64,000 nucleotides of DNA from Methylobacterium oryzae (lineage in GTDB: Bacteria; Pseudomonadota; Alphaproteobacteria; Rhizobiales; Beijerinckiaceae), in the NCBI RefSeq assembly GCF_021398735.1, contig NZ_CP090349.1, forward strand, positions 431,001 to 495,000, in the 5' to 3' direction. The notes below the pieces were generated by a model. It saw only the letters and a program-made list of their open reading frames with translations, had not been told where the DNA came from and did not search any database. Below are positions 1 through 6,713 of the stretch, in pieces (within the stretch, counting starts at the first letter, position 1; every line of letters begins with the position of its first letter). The position numbers were made by a program, and so were the translations under genes.

Positions 1-2
1 AG

Positions 3-605
3 ACCGGCCTGATCGTGCCGATCGGCGCCTGGGTGATGCAGACTGCCTTCGCCGAGGCGGCGACCTGGCCGGAGGCGATCCGGCTCGCCGTGAACCTCTC
101 CCCGATCCAGTTCCGCAACCGCGACTTGGTCGAGACCGTGCGCGGGGCGCTCGCCGCCGCGGGGCTCGACCCGCGGCGCCTCGAGCTGGAGATCACCGAA
201 TCGGTCCTGCTCGCCGACAGCGCCGCCAACCTCGCGACGCTGCACGCGCTGCGGGCCATGGGCATCCGGATCGCGATGGACGATTTCGGCACCGGCTATT
301 CCAGCCTCGGCTACCTGCGCAGCTTCCCGTTCGACAAGATCAAGCTCGACCGCTCCTTCGTGAGCCAGGTCGGCGAGAACACCCACTGCACGGCGATCGT
401 GCGCGCGGTGGCGAGCCTGGGCACCAGCCTCGGCATCGCCACCACCGCCGAGGGCGTCGAGACCGCCGAGCAGCTCGCGATGCTCCGCGCCGAGGGCTAC
501 GACGAGGTTCAGGGCTTCCTGTTCAGCCGCGCGGTCCCGGGTCCCGAGGCCCGCCGCCTGATCGAGCGCGCGCGGGAGGCGGTCCCGGACGACCGGGCGG
601 CCTGA
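3..605 (+). CDS. EAL-domain c-di-GMP phosphodiesterase, C-terminal part (start lies before the window)
   Basis: The reading frame is open to the left edge, so only the last 200 codons are visible. They form most of an EAL domain, which hydrolyses cyclic di-GMP to pGpG in the cytoplasm. The residues that mark catalytically active members are present: the Asn of NLSPIQF, the Glu of EITES, the Asp pair in DDFGTGYSSL, the Lys of KIKLDRSF, the Glu of AEGVET and the Gln of VQGF. An active phosphodiesterase is therefore more likely than a degenerate receptor. Upstream sensory, PAS or GGDEF domains, common in this family, cannot be seen. The next gene is on the opposite strand, so this gene ends its transcription unit. 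Confidence 0.93.
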   Translation, partial: TGLIVPIGAWVMQTAFAEAATWPEAIRLAVNLSPIQFRNRDLVETVRGALAAAGLDPRRLELEITESVLLADSAANLATLHALRAMGIRIAMDDFGTGYSSLGYLRSFPFDKIKLDRSFVSQVGENTHCTAIVRAVASLGTSLGIATTAEGVETAEQLAMLRAEGYDEVQGFLFSRAVPGPEARRLIERAREAVPDDRAA

Positions 606-626
606 TCCGCCCGGCCCGCGCGGGAC

Positions 627-803
627 CTACTTGGTGACCTTCACCGAGACCGGGTCGCTCGACGGGAAGGTCTCCTCCAGGGCGTCGTCCAGGCGCTCGT
701 TCAGCTTCTCCTGCTTGTTGTCGGGGTTCTTGGCGTCGCCCGGCTTGGCGCTGCCCTGCTGGAAGCCCGGCTTGGTCTCGTTCGGCTTGTGGGTCTCGGC
801 CAT
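627..803 (-). CDS. small conserved hydrophilic protein with PSSDPVSV motif
   Basis: A 58-residue hydrophilic protein, rich in Lys, Asp, Glu and Asn, with no membrane segment. The C-terminal half holds the string FPSSDPVSV. A related F-P-A/S-S-D-P-P/V motif recurs in short uncharacterised proteins of Hyphomicrobiales, and no function is known to me. The start at MAETHKP is chosen because the extension up to position 854 reads as unconstrained sequence; the Shine-Dalgarno signal is weak (GGACGAG some 10 bases upstream). The gene runs tail-to-tail with the EAL gene, separated by 21 bases. Confidence 0.6.
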   Translation of the reverse strand: MAETHKPNETKPGFQQGSAKPGDAKNPDNKQEKLNERLDDALEETFPSSDPVSVKVTK

Positions 804-904
804 GTCGCTCGCTCGTCCGTGACGGAGGCACGCAAGGGTGCCGGTGGGCATCAACGCGAGGGAGGGCGGGTGTTTCCGATCTTTCGGGCCTGATCGGTGC
901 GCCC

Positions 905-996
905 CGTCATCGCGCGCGCAGCGGAGCGACGCAGAACCGCGCCGCGTGCCGAGGCGACCCGCTGCCCTGGATTGCTCCGCCGCGCTCGCGAGGACG
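905..996. repeat. dispersed palindromic intergenic repeat, copy 1 (degenerate)
   Basis: An imperfect inverted repeat of about 92 bases. It begins CGTCATCGCGCGCGCAGCG and ends with the near complement GCGCTCGCGAGGACG, so its ends match those of the copies at 20905-21001 and 53655-53744. The middle has drifted, but a CCAGGGCAGC-like core is recognisable in the complement of the right half. It lies between a minus-strand small gene and the 3' end of a glycosyltransferase gene, and contains no coding sequence. Confidence 0.6.
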
Positions 997-1014
997 TGCG
1001 CACCGGAATCGTCC

Positions 1015-2268
1015 TCAGGCGGTCGCCAGCGGCCGCCCGAGCGGGCCGCGGGCCGCGGCCTCGCGCAGGACCGTCCCGTAGACGGCCTCGAGACGGTCGA
1101 GATGGGTGTCCAGGGTCAGGGGCGCGGCCCAGTAGCGCTCGTGCGCGGCCCGGCCCATCCGGGCGGCGAGGCCGTCGTCGGTCAGGCGGCGCAGGTGCGC
1201 GGCGAGGTCGTCCGGGTCGCCCGAGCGGAACCAGAATCCGGTCTCGCCGTCGGCCACGGCCTCGCGGCCCGCGCAGGCGTCGCTCACGATCACCGGCGCG
1301 CCGCAGGCCAGCGCCTCGTAGACGGTGAGCGGCTGGCCCTCGTACCAGACGCTCGGGAAGACCAGCGCCCGGGCCCGCCGCATCAGCGCCTGCACGGCCG
1401 CGGCGTCGCGCCAGCCGAGCATCACCGCCTCGGGATAGCGCGCGGCGAGGTCGGCCCGTTCGGGGCCGTCGCCCACGAAGGCCGCCCGCACGCCCGCCCG
1501 GCGGGCCGCCTCGGCGAAGATCGGCGCGCCCTTCTCGGTGGAGATCCGCCCGACGAACAGGAAGTCGCCCGGCGGCCCGTCGTGGACCGGCGCCGGCGCC
1601 ACCGCGATGGGGTTGTCGACCCGGTGGAAGGCGGTGCCGCGGGGCAGGAGCGGCCGCACGACGCTCTCCTGCAGGTCGCTGATCGTGATGACGTGGGCGA
1701 ACAGCTCCGGCAGCCGGGCCACGTGGGCGAGGCCGGCGTGGCGGACCATCCGGGCCACCTTGCGCGGGTAGCTGCGCGCGTCGCAGTTCGCCACGATGCA
1801 GGCGGGCGACATCGGGGTGCGGTGGCAGATCCGCTGCGCCGGGTAGGCGTAGAAGCCGCCGGTCGGGCAGACGAGGAAGAACTCGTGCATCGTGTAGAGG
1901 CAGGGCAGCCCCGAGGCCCGGAGCGCGGTGCCGATCGACGGCGACAGCGCCTTGGCGAAGGCGTGGACGTGGACCAGCGTGTCGCGGGGATCGCAGGCGG
2001 CGAGTTCCGCCGCCAGGGCGCGGCAGGCCGGCCCGTTCCAGATCGCCTGGACCGCGAAGGCGAGCTTGCTGCGCGCCGTGGTGACGTCGTCCTGGTCCAG
2101 GCAGACCACCCGGACGCCGGCCGGCTCGAGCCGCGGGTCCACCGGGCCGACCGCGGCGAACAGGCTGACGCGGATCCCCCGGGCGGCGAGCCCCAGGGCG
2201 GATTCGATGGCCACCTTGGCCTGGCCGCCGTTGATCGCGGCGTGGTCTGCGACGAGGACGACGTGCAC
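1015..2268 (-). CDS. GT4-family glycosyltransferase
   Basis: A 417-residue GT-B fold glycosyltransferase of family GT4, which transfers a sugar from an activated donor, usually in cell-surface polysaccharide synthesis. The N-terminal acceptor domain opens with a strand and loop HVVLVADHAAINGGQ. The C-terminal donor domain has GRISTEKG and the E-x7-E signature in YEGQPLTVYEA. The GTG start is set by a GGAAG Shine-Dalgarno seven bases upstream and by the match to the opening of the divergent neighbour. The two proteins resemble each other along their length (similar openings, LSPxI, HExxLxCPxGxxY / HDYALACPNGVYY, IDNPx). They are a diverged duplicate pair transcribed back to back. The sugar and acceptor cannot be inferred. 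Confidence 0.88.
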   Translation of the reverse strand: MHVVLVADHAAINGGQAKVAIESALGLAARGIRVSLFAAVGPVDPRLEPAGVRVVCLDQDDVTTARSKLAFAVQAIWNGPACRALAAELAACDPRDTLVHVHAFAKALSPSIGTALRASGLPCLYTMHEFFLVCPTGGFYAYPAQRICHRTPMSPACIVANCDARSYPRKVARMVRHAGLAHVARLPELFAHVITISDLQESVVRPLLPRGTAFHRVDNPIAVAPAPVHDGPPGDFLFVGRISTEKGAPIFAEAARRAGVRAAFVGDGPERADLAARYPEAVMLGWRDAAAVQALMRRARALVFPSVWYEGQPLTVYEALACGAPVIVSDACAGREAVADGETGFWFRSGDPDDLAAHLRRLTDDGLAARMGRAAHERYWAAPLTLDTHLDRLEAVYGTVLREAAARGPLGRPLATA

Positions 2269-2392
2269 GTCAGGACTTCCGCCGCTGCGATCCGGGACCG
2301 ACAGCTGTATCCGGCCGCGGTTGATCGCCCGTAAACCGGTCTGCCCCATCCTCCCGGCGCGCGAGAGCGATCGATCCCCGGGAGGGTTCACC
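2269..2392. promoter_or_regulatory. divergent promoter region between two glycosyltransferase genes
   Basis: These 124 bases separate two GTG-started, divergently transcribed genes and must hold both promoters. Each gene has its own good ribosome binding site: GGAAG before the minus-strand gene, GGGAGGG before the plus-strand gene. No clear -35/-10 pair or operator was identified. Confidence 0.45.
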
Positions 2393-3664
2393 GTGCACGT
2401 CGTGATCCTGGCCGAGTTCGCGGCCGCCAGCGGCGGCGCCGAGAAGGTCGCGCTCGAATCGGCCCGCGGGCTCGCCGAGGCCGGCCTCGGCGTCACCTAC
2501 ATCCAGGCGATCCCGGGCCCCGTCGACCCGCTCCTCGACCATGCCGGCATCCGCCGGATCGACCTCGGCCTGCCCGACATCTGGTCGCTCGGTGCCGCGC
2601 GGGCCGCCGCCGCCGGGATCTGGCACGCGGCCGCCGCACGCCGGCTCGCCGACGCCCTCGCCGGCCTCGCCGCGCCGCCGGACTGCATCCACCTGCACCA
2701 GTGGACCCGGACCCTGTCGCCGGCGATCGTCCCGGTCCTGTCGGAGACCGGGGTGCCGCTGGTCGTCACGCTGCACGACTACGCCCTGGCCTGCCCGAAC
2801 GGCGTCTACTACCGCTTCGACCGGGCCGAGCCCTGCGGGCTCGCGCCCCTGTCGGCCGCCTGCCTGGCGGCGCCCTGCGACCCGCGCAGCCGGGTGCACA
2901 AGGCCGTGCGAGTCGCCCGCGCCGCGGCGCTGCGTCAGGTCGTCGGCCGGGCCAGCCGACGCCGCCCGCTCCACGTCGTCCATGTCTGCGATGCCAGCCG
3001 CCAGCGGCTCGGCGCCCTCCTGGGCGGCTACGCCCTAGCGCATCACAGGATCGACAATCCCGTCCGGCTCCCGGACGGGCCGGCGGCCGAGCCCGCCCGC
3101 GGCGACGCGATCGCCTATGTGGGGCGCCTCACCCGCGAGAAGGGCGCCGACCTCGTGGCCGACGCCGCCCGCGCCGCGGGGCTCCCGGCCCTGTTCATCG
3201 GCGCCGGGCCCCTGGAGGCGGAGCTGCGCGCCCGGGACGGCGTCGAGGTGATCGGCTGGCAGCGGCCCGAGGCGGTCTGGGCGACGCTCCGGGCCCGCGC
3301 CCGGGCGCTCGCCGCGCCCTCCCGCTGGTACGAGACCGGGCCGCTCACGGTCTACGAGGCGCTGGCGGCCGGCATTCCGGTCGTGGCTTCCGACCGCTCC
3401 GGCGCCGCTGAGAAGGTCCGGCACGGCCGGACCGGCTTCGTGGTCGCGCCGGAGATCGCGCCCCTCGCCGAGGCGTTCGCGGCGCTCCGGGACGACGCCC
3501 TGGCGGCCGCCCTCGGGGCCGAGGCGCGCCGCCTCTTCCGGGTGGCCCCGATGGGTCTGGCGGCTCACACAGCGGCGCTCCGCGCGCTCTACGCCGGCCT
3601 GGCCGAATCGGCGGCCGGTGCGATGCAGCATCCACCCGCGCTCGCCCTGGAGCAACGATCCTGA
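2393..3664 (+). CDS. GT4-family glycosyltransferase
   Basis: A 423-residue GT4 glycosyltransferase. The donor-binding half has GRLTREKGAD near residue 245 and the E-x7-E signature in YETGPLTVYEA. The acceptor half starts HVVILAEFAAASGGAEK and includes LHDYALACPNG. The start is a GTG with GGGAGGG six bases upstream; an open frame continues further left but overlaps the divergent gene and its promoter. It is a paralogue of the minus-strand gene ending at 1015. The pair probably acts on the same glycan or on successive steps, but no wzx, wzy or other polysaccharide genes are adjacent to name the product. It is soluble or peripheral, with no transmembrane segment visible. Confidence 0.88.
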   Translation: MHVVILAEFAAASGGAEKVALESARGLAEAGLGVTYIQAIPGPVDPLLDHAGIRRIDLGLPDIWSLGAARAAAAGIWHAAAARRLADALAGLAAPPDCIHLHQWTRTLSPAIVPVLSETGVPLVVTLHDYALACPNGVYYRFDRAEPCGLAPLSAACLAAPCDPRSRVHKAVRVARAAALRQVVGRASRRRPLHVVHVCDASRQRLGALLGGYALAHHRIDNPVRLPDGPAAEPARGDAIAYVGRLTREKGADLVADAARAAGLPALFIGAGPLEAELRARDGVEVIGWQRPEAVWATLRARARALAAPSRWYETGPLTVYEALAAGIPVVASDRSGAAEKVRHGRTGFVVAPEIAPLAEAFAALRDDALAAALGAEARRLFRVAPMGLAAHTAALRALYAGLAESAAGAMQHPPALALEQRS

Positions 3665-3906
3665 ATCCTCCGGTGTGCTTGGTATACCAGAAGAATTCAC
3701 GATCCGTTCGCGCCCCTCTGGACAGGGAGATAGTTTTTTGCCAATCGGGTTTCCGCGGGGATCAGCAATCTTAGCCGACTGAGTCAATGGTGTAGCTTGC
3801 TCGCAACCTGCTATCTGGCCCTGGCACCGGGTCGATGACTTCGTGACATCATCGGATCGGAACTTTATCGGGCCTCCGGATCCGTGAGTGCGCCCCGAAC
3901 CTGCAC
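3665..3906. other. non-coding stretch with a 10-base palindrome
   Basis: No gene is seen here. Base composition is less GC-rich than the surroundings. A perfect palindrome TGGTATACCA lies at 3680-3689, just after the glycosyltransferase stop. It has the general shape of operators bound by FadR-type GntR regulators, but no such regulator or target promoter is adjacent, so its role is open. Confidence 0.35.
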
Positions 3907-3935
3907 TTGACTTCTTGTTGCAGTGCAACATATAG
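3907..3935 (+). promoter_or_regulatory. phasin promoter with internal TGTTGC-AGT-GCAACA inverted repeat
   Basis: TTGACT at 3907-3912 and ATATAG at 3930-3935, spaced 17 bases, form a convincing sigma-70 type promoter 60 bases before the phasin start codon. The spacer holds a perfect six-base inverted repeat, TGTTGC at 3916-3921 and GCAACA at 3925-3930, reaching into the -10 element. A protein bound there would block RNA polymerase. PhaR, the PHB-sensing repressor of phasin genes, is reported to bind TGC-rich inverted sequences in such promoters, so this is a candidate PhaR operator (inference). Confidence 0.6.
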
Positions 3936-3994
3936 AGGGGCGTCAACGCGGACGCATGCGGCGTCCCGCTCCAAGGATGATGCTGGAGACATCG

Positions 3995-4351
3995 ATGCAG
4001 ACCCCGAACTTCGAGATCCCGACCGAGATGCGCGACTTCGCCGACAAGAGCGTCGATCAGGCCCGGACCGCCGTCGGCACCATGATGGCGAACGCCGTGA
4101 AGGCCGCCGAGCAGGTCCAGGCCTCGGGCCAGACCTTCCAGTCGACCCTCAGCGCCGCGGTCGCGAAGGGGTTCGATCACGCGCAGGCCAACGCCAACGC
4201 GACCTTCGACTTCGCCCAGAAGCTGGTGCGCACGAAGGATCTCCGCGAGGCGTTCGAGCTCCAGTCCGAGTTCGTCCGCAGCCAGTTCGCCGCGCTCCAG
4301 GCCCAGGCCAAGGATTACGGCACCCTGGCGCAGAACGCCGCCGCCCGCTGA
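3995..4351 (+). CDS. phasin family protein (PHB granule-associated)
   Basis: A 118-residue, almost wholly helical phasin. Phasins coat polyhydroxybutyrate granules in the cytoplasm and control their number and size. The family pattern is clear in the C-terminal half: TFDFAQKLVRTKDLREAFEL followed by QSEFVRSQFAALQAQAKDYG. The start at MQTPNFEIP is preferred because GGAGA lies six bases upstream and phasins commonly begin this way; an in-frame ATG pair 18-21 bases earlier is possible. It has a good promoter at 3907-3935 and a strong hairpin after it at 4390-4425, so it is probably a single-gene unit with high expression. Confidence 0.92.
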   Translation: MQTPNFEIPTEMRDFADKSVDQARTAVGTMMANAVKAAEQVQASGQTFQSTLSAAVAKGFDHAQANANATFDFAQKLVRTKDLREAFELQSEFVRSQFAALQAQAKDYGTLAQNAAAR

Positions 4352-4389
4352 GGCCGGCCGCCCCGGTCCGCGATCGGGGCACGAAGACC

Positions 4390-4425
4390 GGGATCCGGCA
4401 GGGCCGTCCAGGCCCGCCGGATCCC
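4390..4425 (+). terminator. hairpin after phasin gene
   Basis: GGGATCCGGC and GCCGGATCCC pair around an inner GGGCC/GGCCC stem (about 15 base pairs, with one bulged A and a five-base loop). No T-tract follows, so it is either a non-canonical terminator or an mRNA-stabilising 3' hairpin. Confidence 0.55.
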
Positions 4426-4544
4426 CCGCTCTGACGCCCGGGCGTCACGGGCCCGGCGCCGACACCGCCGGCGAGCCGGCCGCGCACGACCTCCGGCCGC
4501 CGCTCCGTCGAGACGGGCCGACGCCGACAGGAGGAGATCGCGCG

Positions 4545-5147
4545 ATGGGAAAGCCGCGTCGACCGAGGAGCCGTCCCGCCGGGACGCCCCAGCCGTTGCA
4601 GGACGCGTCGGCCCCCCCCGAGATCCAGGCCGCAGCCGCCCCGATCGCGGCGGATGAACCCGATCAAGCGCCCGCTCCGGCGCCTGACCAATCGCCTGAC
4701 CACTTCGCCGAGGCCGTCCGGACCGGCGCCGAGACCGCGCCCGACGGCGCGGTGGACGTCCCGTCCGACCCGGTGGCCACAGCCGCCGCGACGACGTCCG
4801 AAGCCGAGTTCGAAGCCCGGTCCGAAGCCGAGTCCGGAACCGGGGCGGTGATCGACATCGCCCCCCGGCCGGTGCCGGGCGCGGGTCCGGGACTCGTCGC
4901 GGCCGCGAACCGAATCAGCTTCACCCCCGACCGCCTCGACGTCGTCGAGATCGGCTCGATCATCGCCCGCTACGTGCGCGGCGAGGGCGAGGCGGCCGTC
5001 GCGCATCTGCGGGCGCTCTCGGGTGCCCGCTCGCCGGCCGACGTCATCCGCCTGCAGGTCGGCGAGGTCCAGCGGGCCGCCGACGCGTCCCTGACCTGCT
5101 GGGTCACGGTGGTCGGGCAGGCGAGCCGGGTCGTCGCGTACCGCTGA
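4545..5147 (+). CDS. phasin-like protein with long low-complexity N-terminus
   Basis: A 200-residue protein in two parts. Residues 1 to about 125 are low-complexity (Ala, Pro, Glu, Asp), starting with a short basic segment and including a 13-base direct repeat that encodes SEAE strings. Residues about 130-200 form a helical segment, VVEIGSIIARYVRGEGEA, then GARSPADVIRLQVGEVQRA. This follows the phasin pattern (helix, short link, L-Q-x-E/G-x-V-x-x-A). Together with its place after the phasin, it suggests a granule-associated or granule-related role, but the domain call is by eye. A strong AGGAGGAG Shine-Dalgarno precedes the ATG. Confidence 0.65.
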   Translation: MGKPRRPRSRPAGTPQPLQDASAPPEIQAAAAPIAADEPDQAPAPAPDQSPDHFAEAVRTGAETAPDGAVDVPSDPVATAAATTSEAEFEARSEAESGTGAVIDIAPRPVPGAGPGLVAAANRISFTPDRLDVVEIGSIIARYVRGEGEAAVAHLRALSGARSPADVIRLQVGEVQRAADASLTCWVTVVGQASRVVAYR

Positions 5148-5283
5148 GGCGCGGCGCCCGGGCGGCCGGGACTTGTCGCATCCCGGCCACAAGGCCGGCC
5201 CGATCGAACCCGCGGCGGCAACGACCCGTTAACCAAGCCGGTCCCATGCCTTAACGGAGGGCACGGGAGACGACACCGGACCG

Positions 5284-6543
5284 ATGCCGAACTGCGCGCG
5301 CCTGATCCGTTCCGCATGGCTCCGCCTCGCCGTCGCGCTCCTGCCGGCGCTGACGGGGATGCCGGCTGCCGCGCAGAACGGCGAGAAGCCGGCCGTCGCC
5401 ATCGGGGCCGACGTCGCGAGCCAGGCCGGCACCACGCGCCTCACCCTGACTCTGTCCCGGGCCGTCGAGGCCCGCGGCTTCGTGATGGAGCGGCCCGACC
5501 GGGCGGTGATCGACCTGCCCGAGGTCAACTTCCAGCTCGATTCCGGGACCGGCAGCCGCCGCGACGGCCTCGTGCAGAGCTTCCGCTACGGCCTGTTCGC
5601 GCCCGGGCGGTCCCGCATCGTGATCGACCTCACCGCGCCCGCCATCGTCGGGAAGATCGAGACCGCGACGCGGCCGCGTGACGGCGCGGTGCTGCTCACG
5701 ATCCCGCTGCAGCGCGCCGACCGCGACGCGTTCCGCAAGGCCGCCGCCACCGCCGATCCCGCCCCCGCCCAGGCCCGCGCCGCGGCGCCGGAGCCCGCCG
5801 ACCAGCGGCCGCTGATCATGGTCGATGCCGGCCACGGCGGCACCGATCCCGGCGCCATCGCGGTGGGCGGCGTGTTCGAGAAGGACATCGTGTTCGGCTT
5901 CGCCCAGGCCCTCGTGGCGAGGCTGGAGGCGGGCGGCCGCTACCGGGTCCGGATGACCCGCGACCGCGACGTGTTCGTGCCGCTGGCCGAGCGGGTGCGC
6001 CTCGCCCGCGACGCCAGGGCCGACCTGTTCGTGTCGATCCATGCGGACTCGATCTCGGCGGCGCCCCAGGTGAGCGGCGCCACGATCTACACCAATTCCG
6101 AGAAGGCCACGGACGCCGAATCCGCCAAGCTCGCCGAGCGCGAGAACCGGGCGGATTCCGCCGCGGGCGTCGACGCCGCCGAGGCGCCGCCGGACATCGC
6201 CGACATCCTGCAGGAGCTGACCCTGCGCGAGACGCGGGGCTTCTCGTCGGGCTTCGCCCGCACGCTGATGGGCCAGCTCGCCCCCGTGATGAAGATGAGC
6301 GCCAAGCCCCACCGCGAGGCGCGCTTCGTGGTGCTGCGCTCCCCCGACGTGCCGAGCGTGCTCGTGGAACTCGGCTATCTCTCCAGCAAGCGCGACCTGG
6401 AGATGCTGCAATCGCCGGAGTGGCGGGCCGACGTCACCGGCTCCATGGCCAAGGCGATCGACCAGTTCTTCACCAACCGCGCCACGCTCGGCCGGCCGGC
6501 CCCGACGCGCCGCGCGGCCGCCGCCGCCCCAGTTTCACCATAG
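5284..6543 (+). CDS. amiC: N-acetylmuramoyl-L-alanine amidase, AmiC type (AMIN + Amidase_3)
   Basis: A 419-residue periplasmic zinc amidase that cleaves the bond between N-acetylmuramic acid and the stem peptide during daughter-cell separation. Residues 1-30 are a Sec signal peptide ending near AAAQNG. An AMIN domain, which targets the enzyme to the septum, spans about 40-145. The Amidase_3 domain follows, with zinc ligands in MVDAGHGG (His near 184), GVFEKD (Glu near 200) and VSIHADS (His near 253), and the catalytic Glu in LVELGYLS. The gene lies directly upstream of a PBP1A gene in the same orientation (170-base gap), a common alphaproteobacterial arrangement. The gap between the two is non-coding. 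Confidence 0.93.
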   Translation: MPNCARLIRSAWLRLAVALLPALTGMPAAAQNGEKPAVAIGADVASQAGTTRLTLTLSRAVEARGFVMERPDRAVIDLPEVNFQLDSGTGSRRDGLVQSFRYGLFAPGRSRIVIDLTAPAIVGKIETATRPRDGAVLLTIPLQRADRDAFRKAAATADPAPAQARAAAPEPADQRPLIMVDAGHGGTDPGAIAVGGVFEKDIVFGFAQALVARLEAGGRYRVRMTRDRDVFVPLAERVRLARDARADLFVSIHADSISAAPQVSGATIYTNSEKATDAESAKLAERENRADSAAGVDAAEAPPDIADILQELTLRETRGFSSGFARTLMGQLAPVMKMSAKPHREARFVVLRSPDVPSVLVELGYLSSKRDLEMLQSPEWRADVTGSMAKAIDQFFTNRATLGRPAPTRRAAAAAPVSP

Positions 6544-6713
6544 ATAGAGTGTCGATACGGGACGTCCGACGCCCCGTCGCATGGCCGCCGAAACCGGCAT
6601 TCCGAGGGGGTCTCACGGGACCGTCCGGGGGCCGGCCGCGCAGCGCGCGGGGTGCACGCGCCGGATGAGCCGATTCCGGCATTCGGCCGGGCCAGCGACG
6701 AGCGGAACACCGG

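Noticed and set aside
3680-3689. GntR (FadR-type) operator TGGTATACCA as a functional site
   Set aside because: The palindrome is perfect but lies just after a stop codon, more than 200 bases from the next promoter. A ten-base palindrome can occur by chance.
5226-5257. CtrA binding site at the GTTAA and TTAAC repeats upstream of amiC
   Set aside because: The two halves are 18 bases apart instead of the seven-base spacing of the CtrA box. It is just a seven-base inverted repeat with a wide loop.
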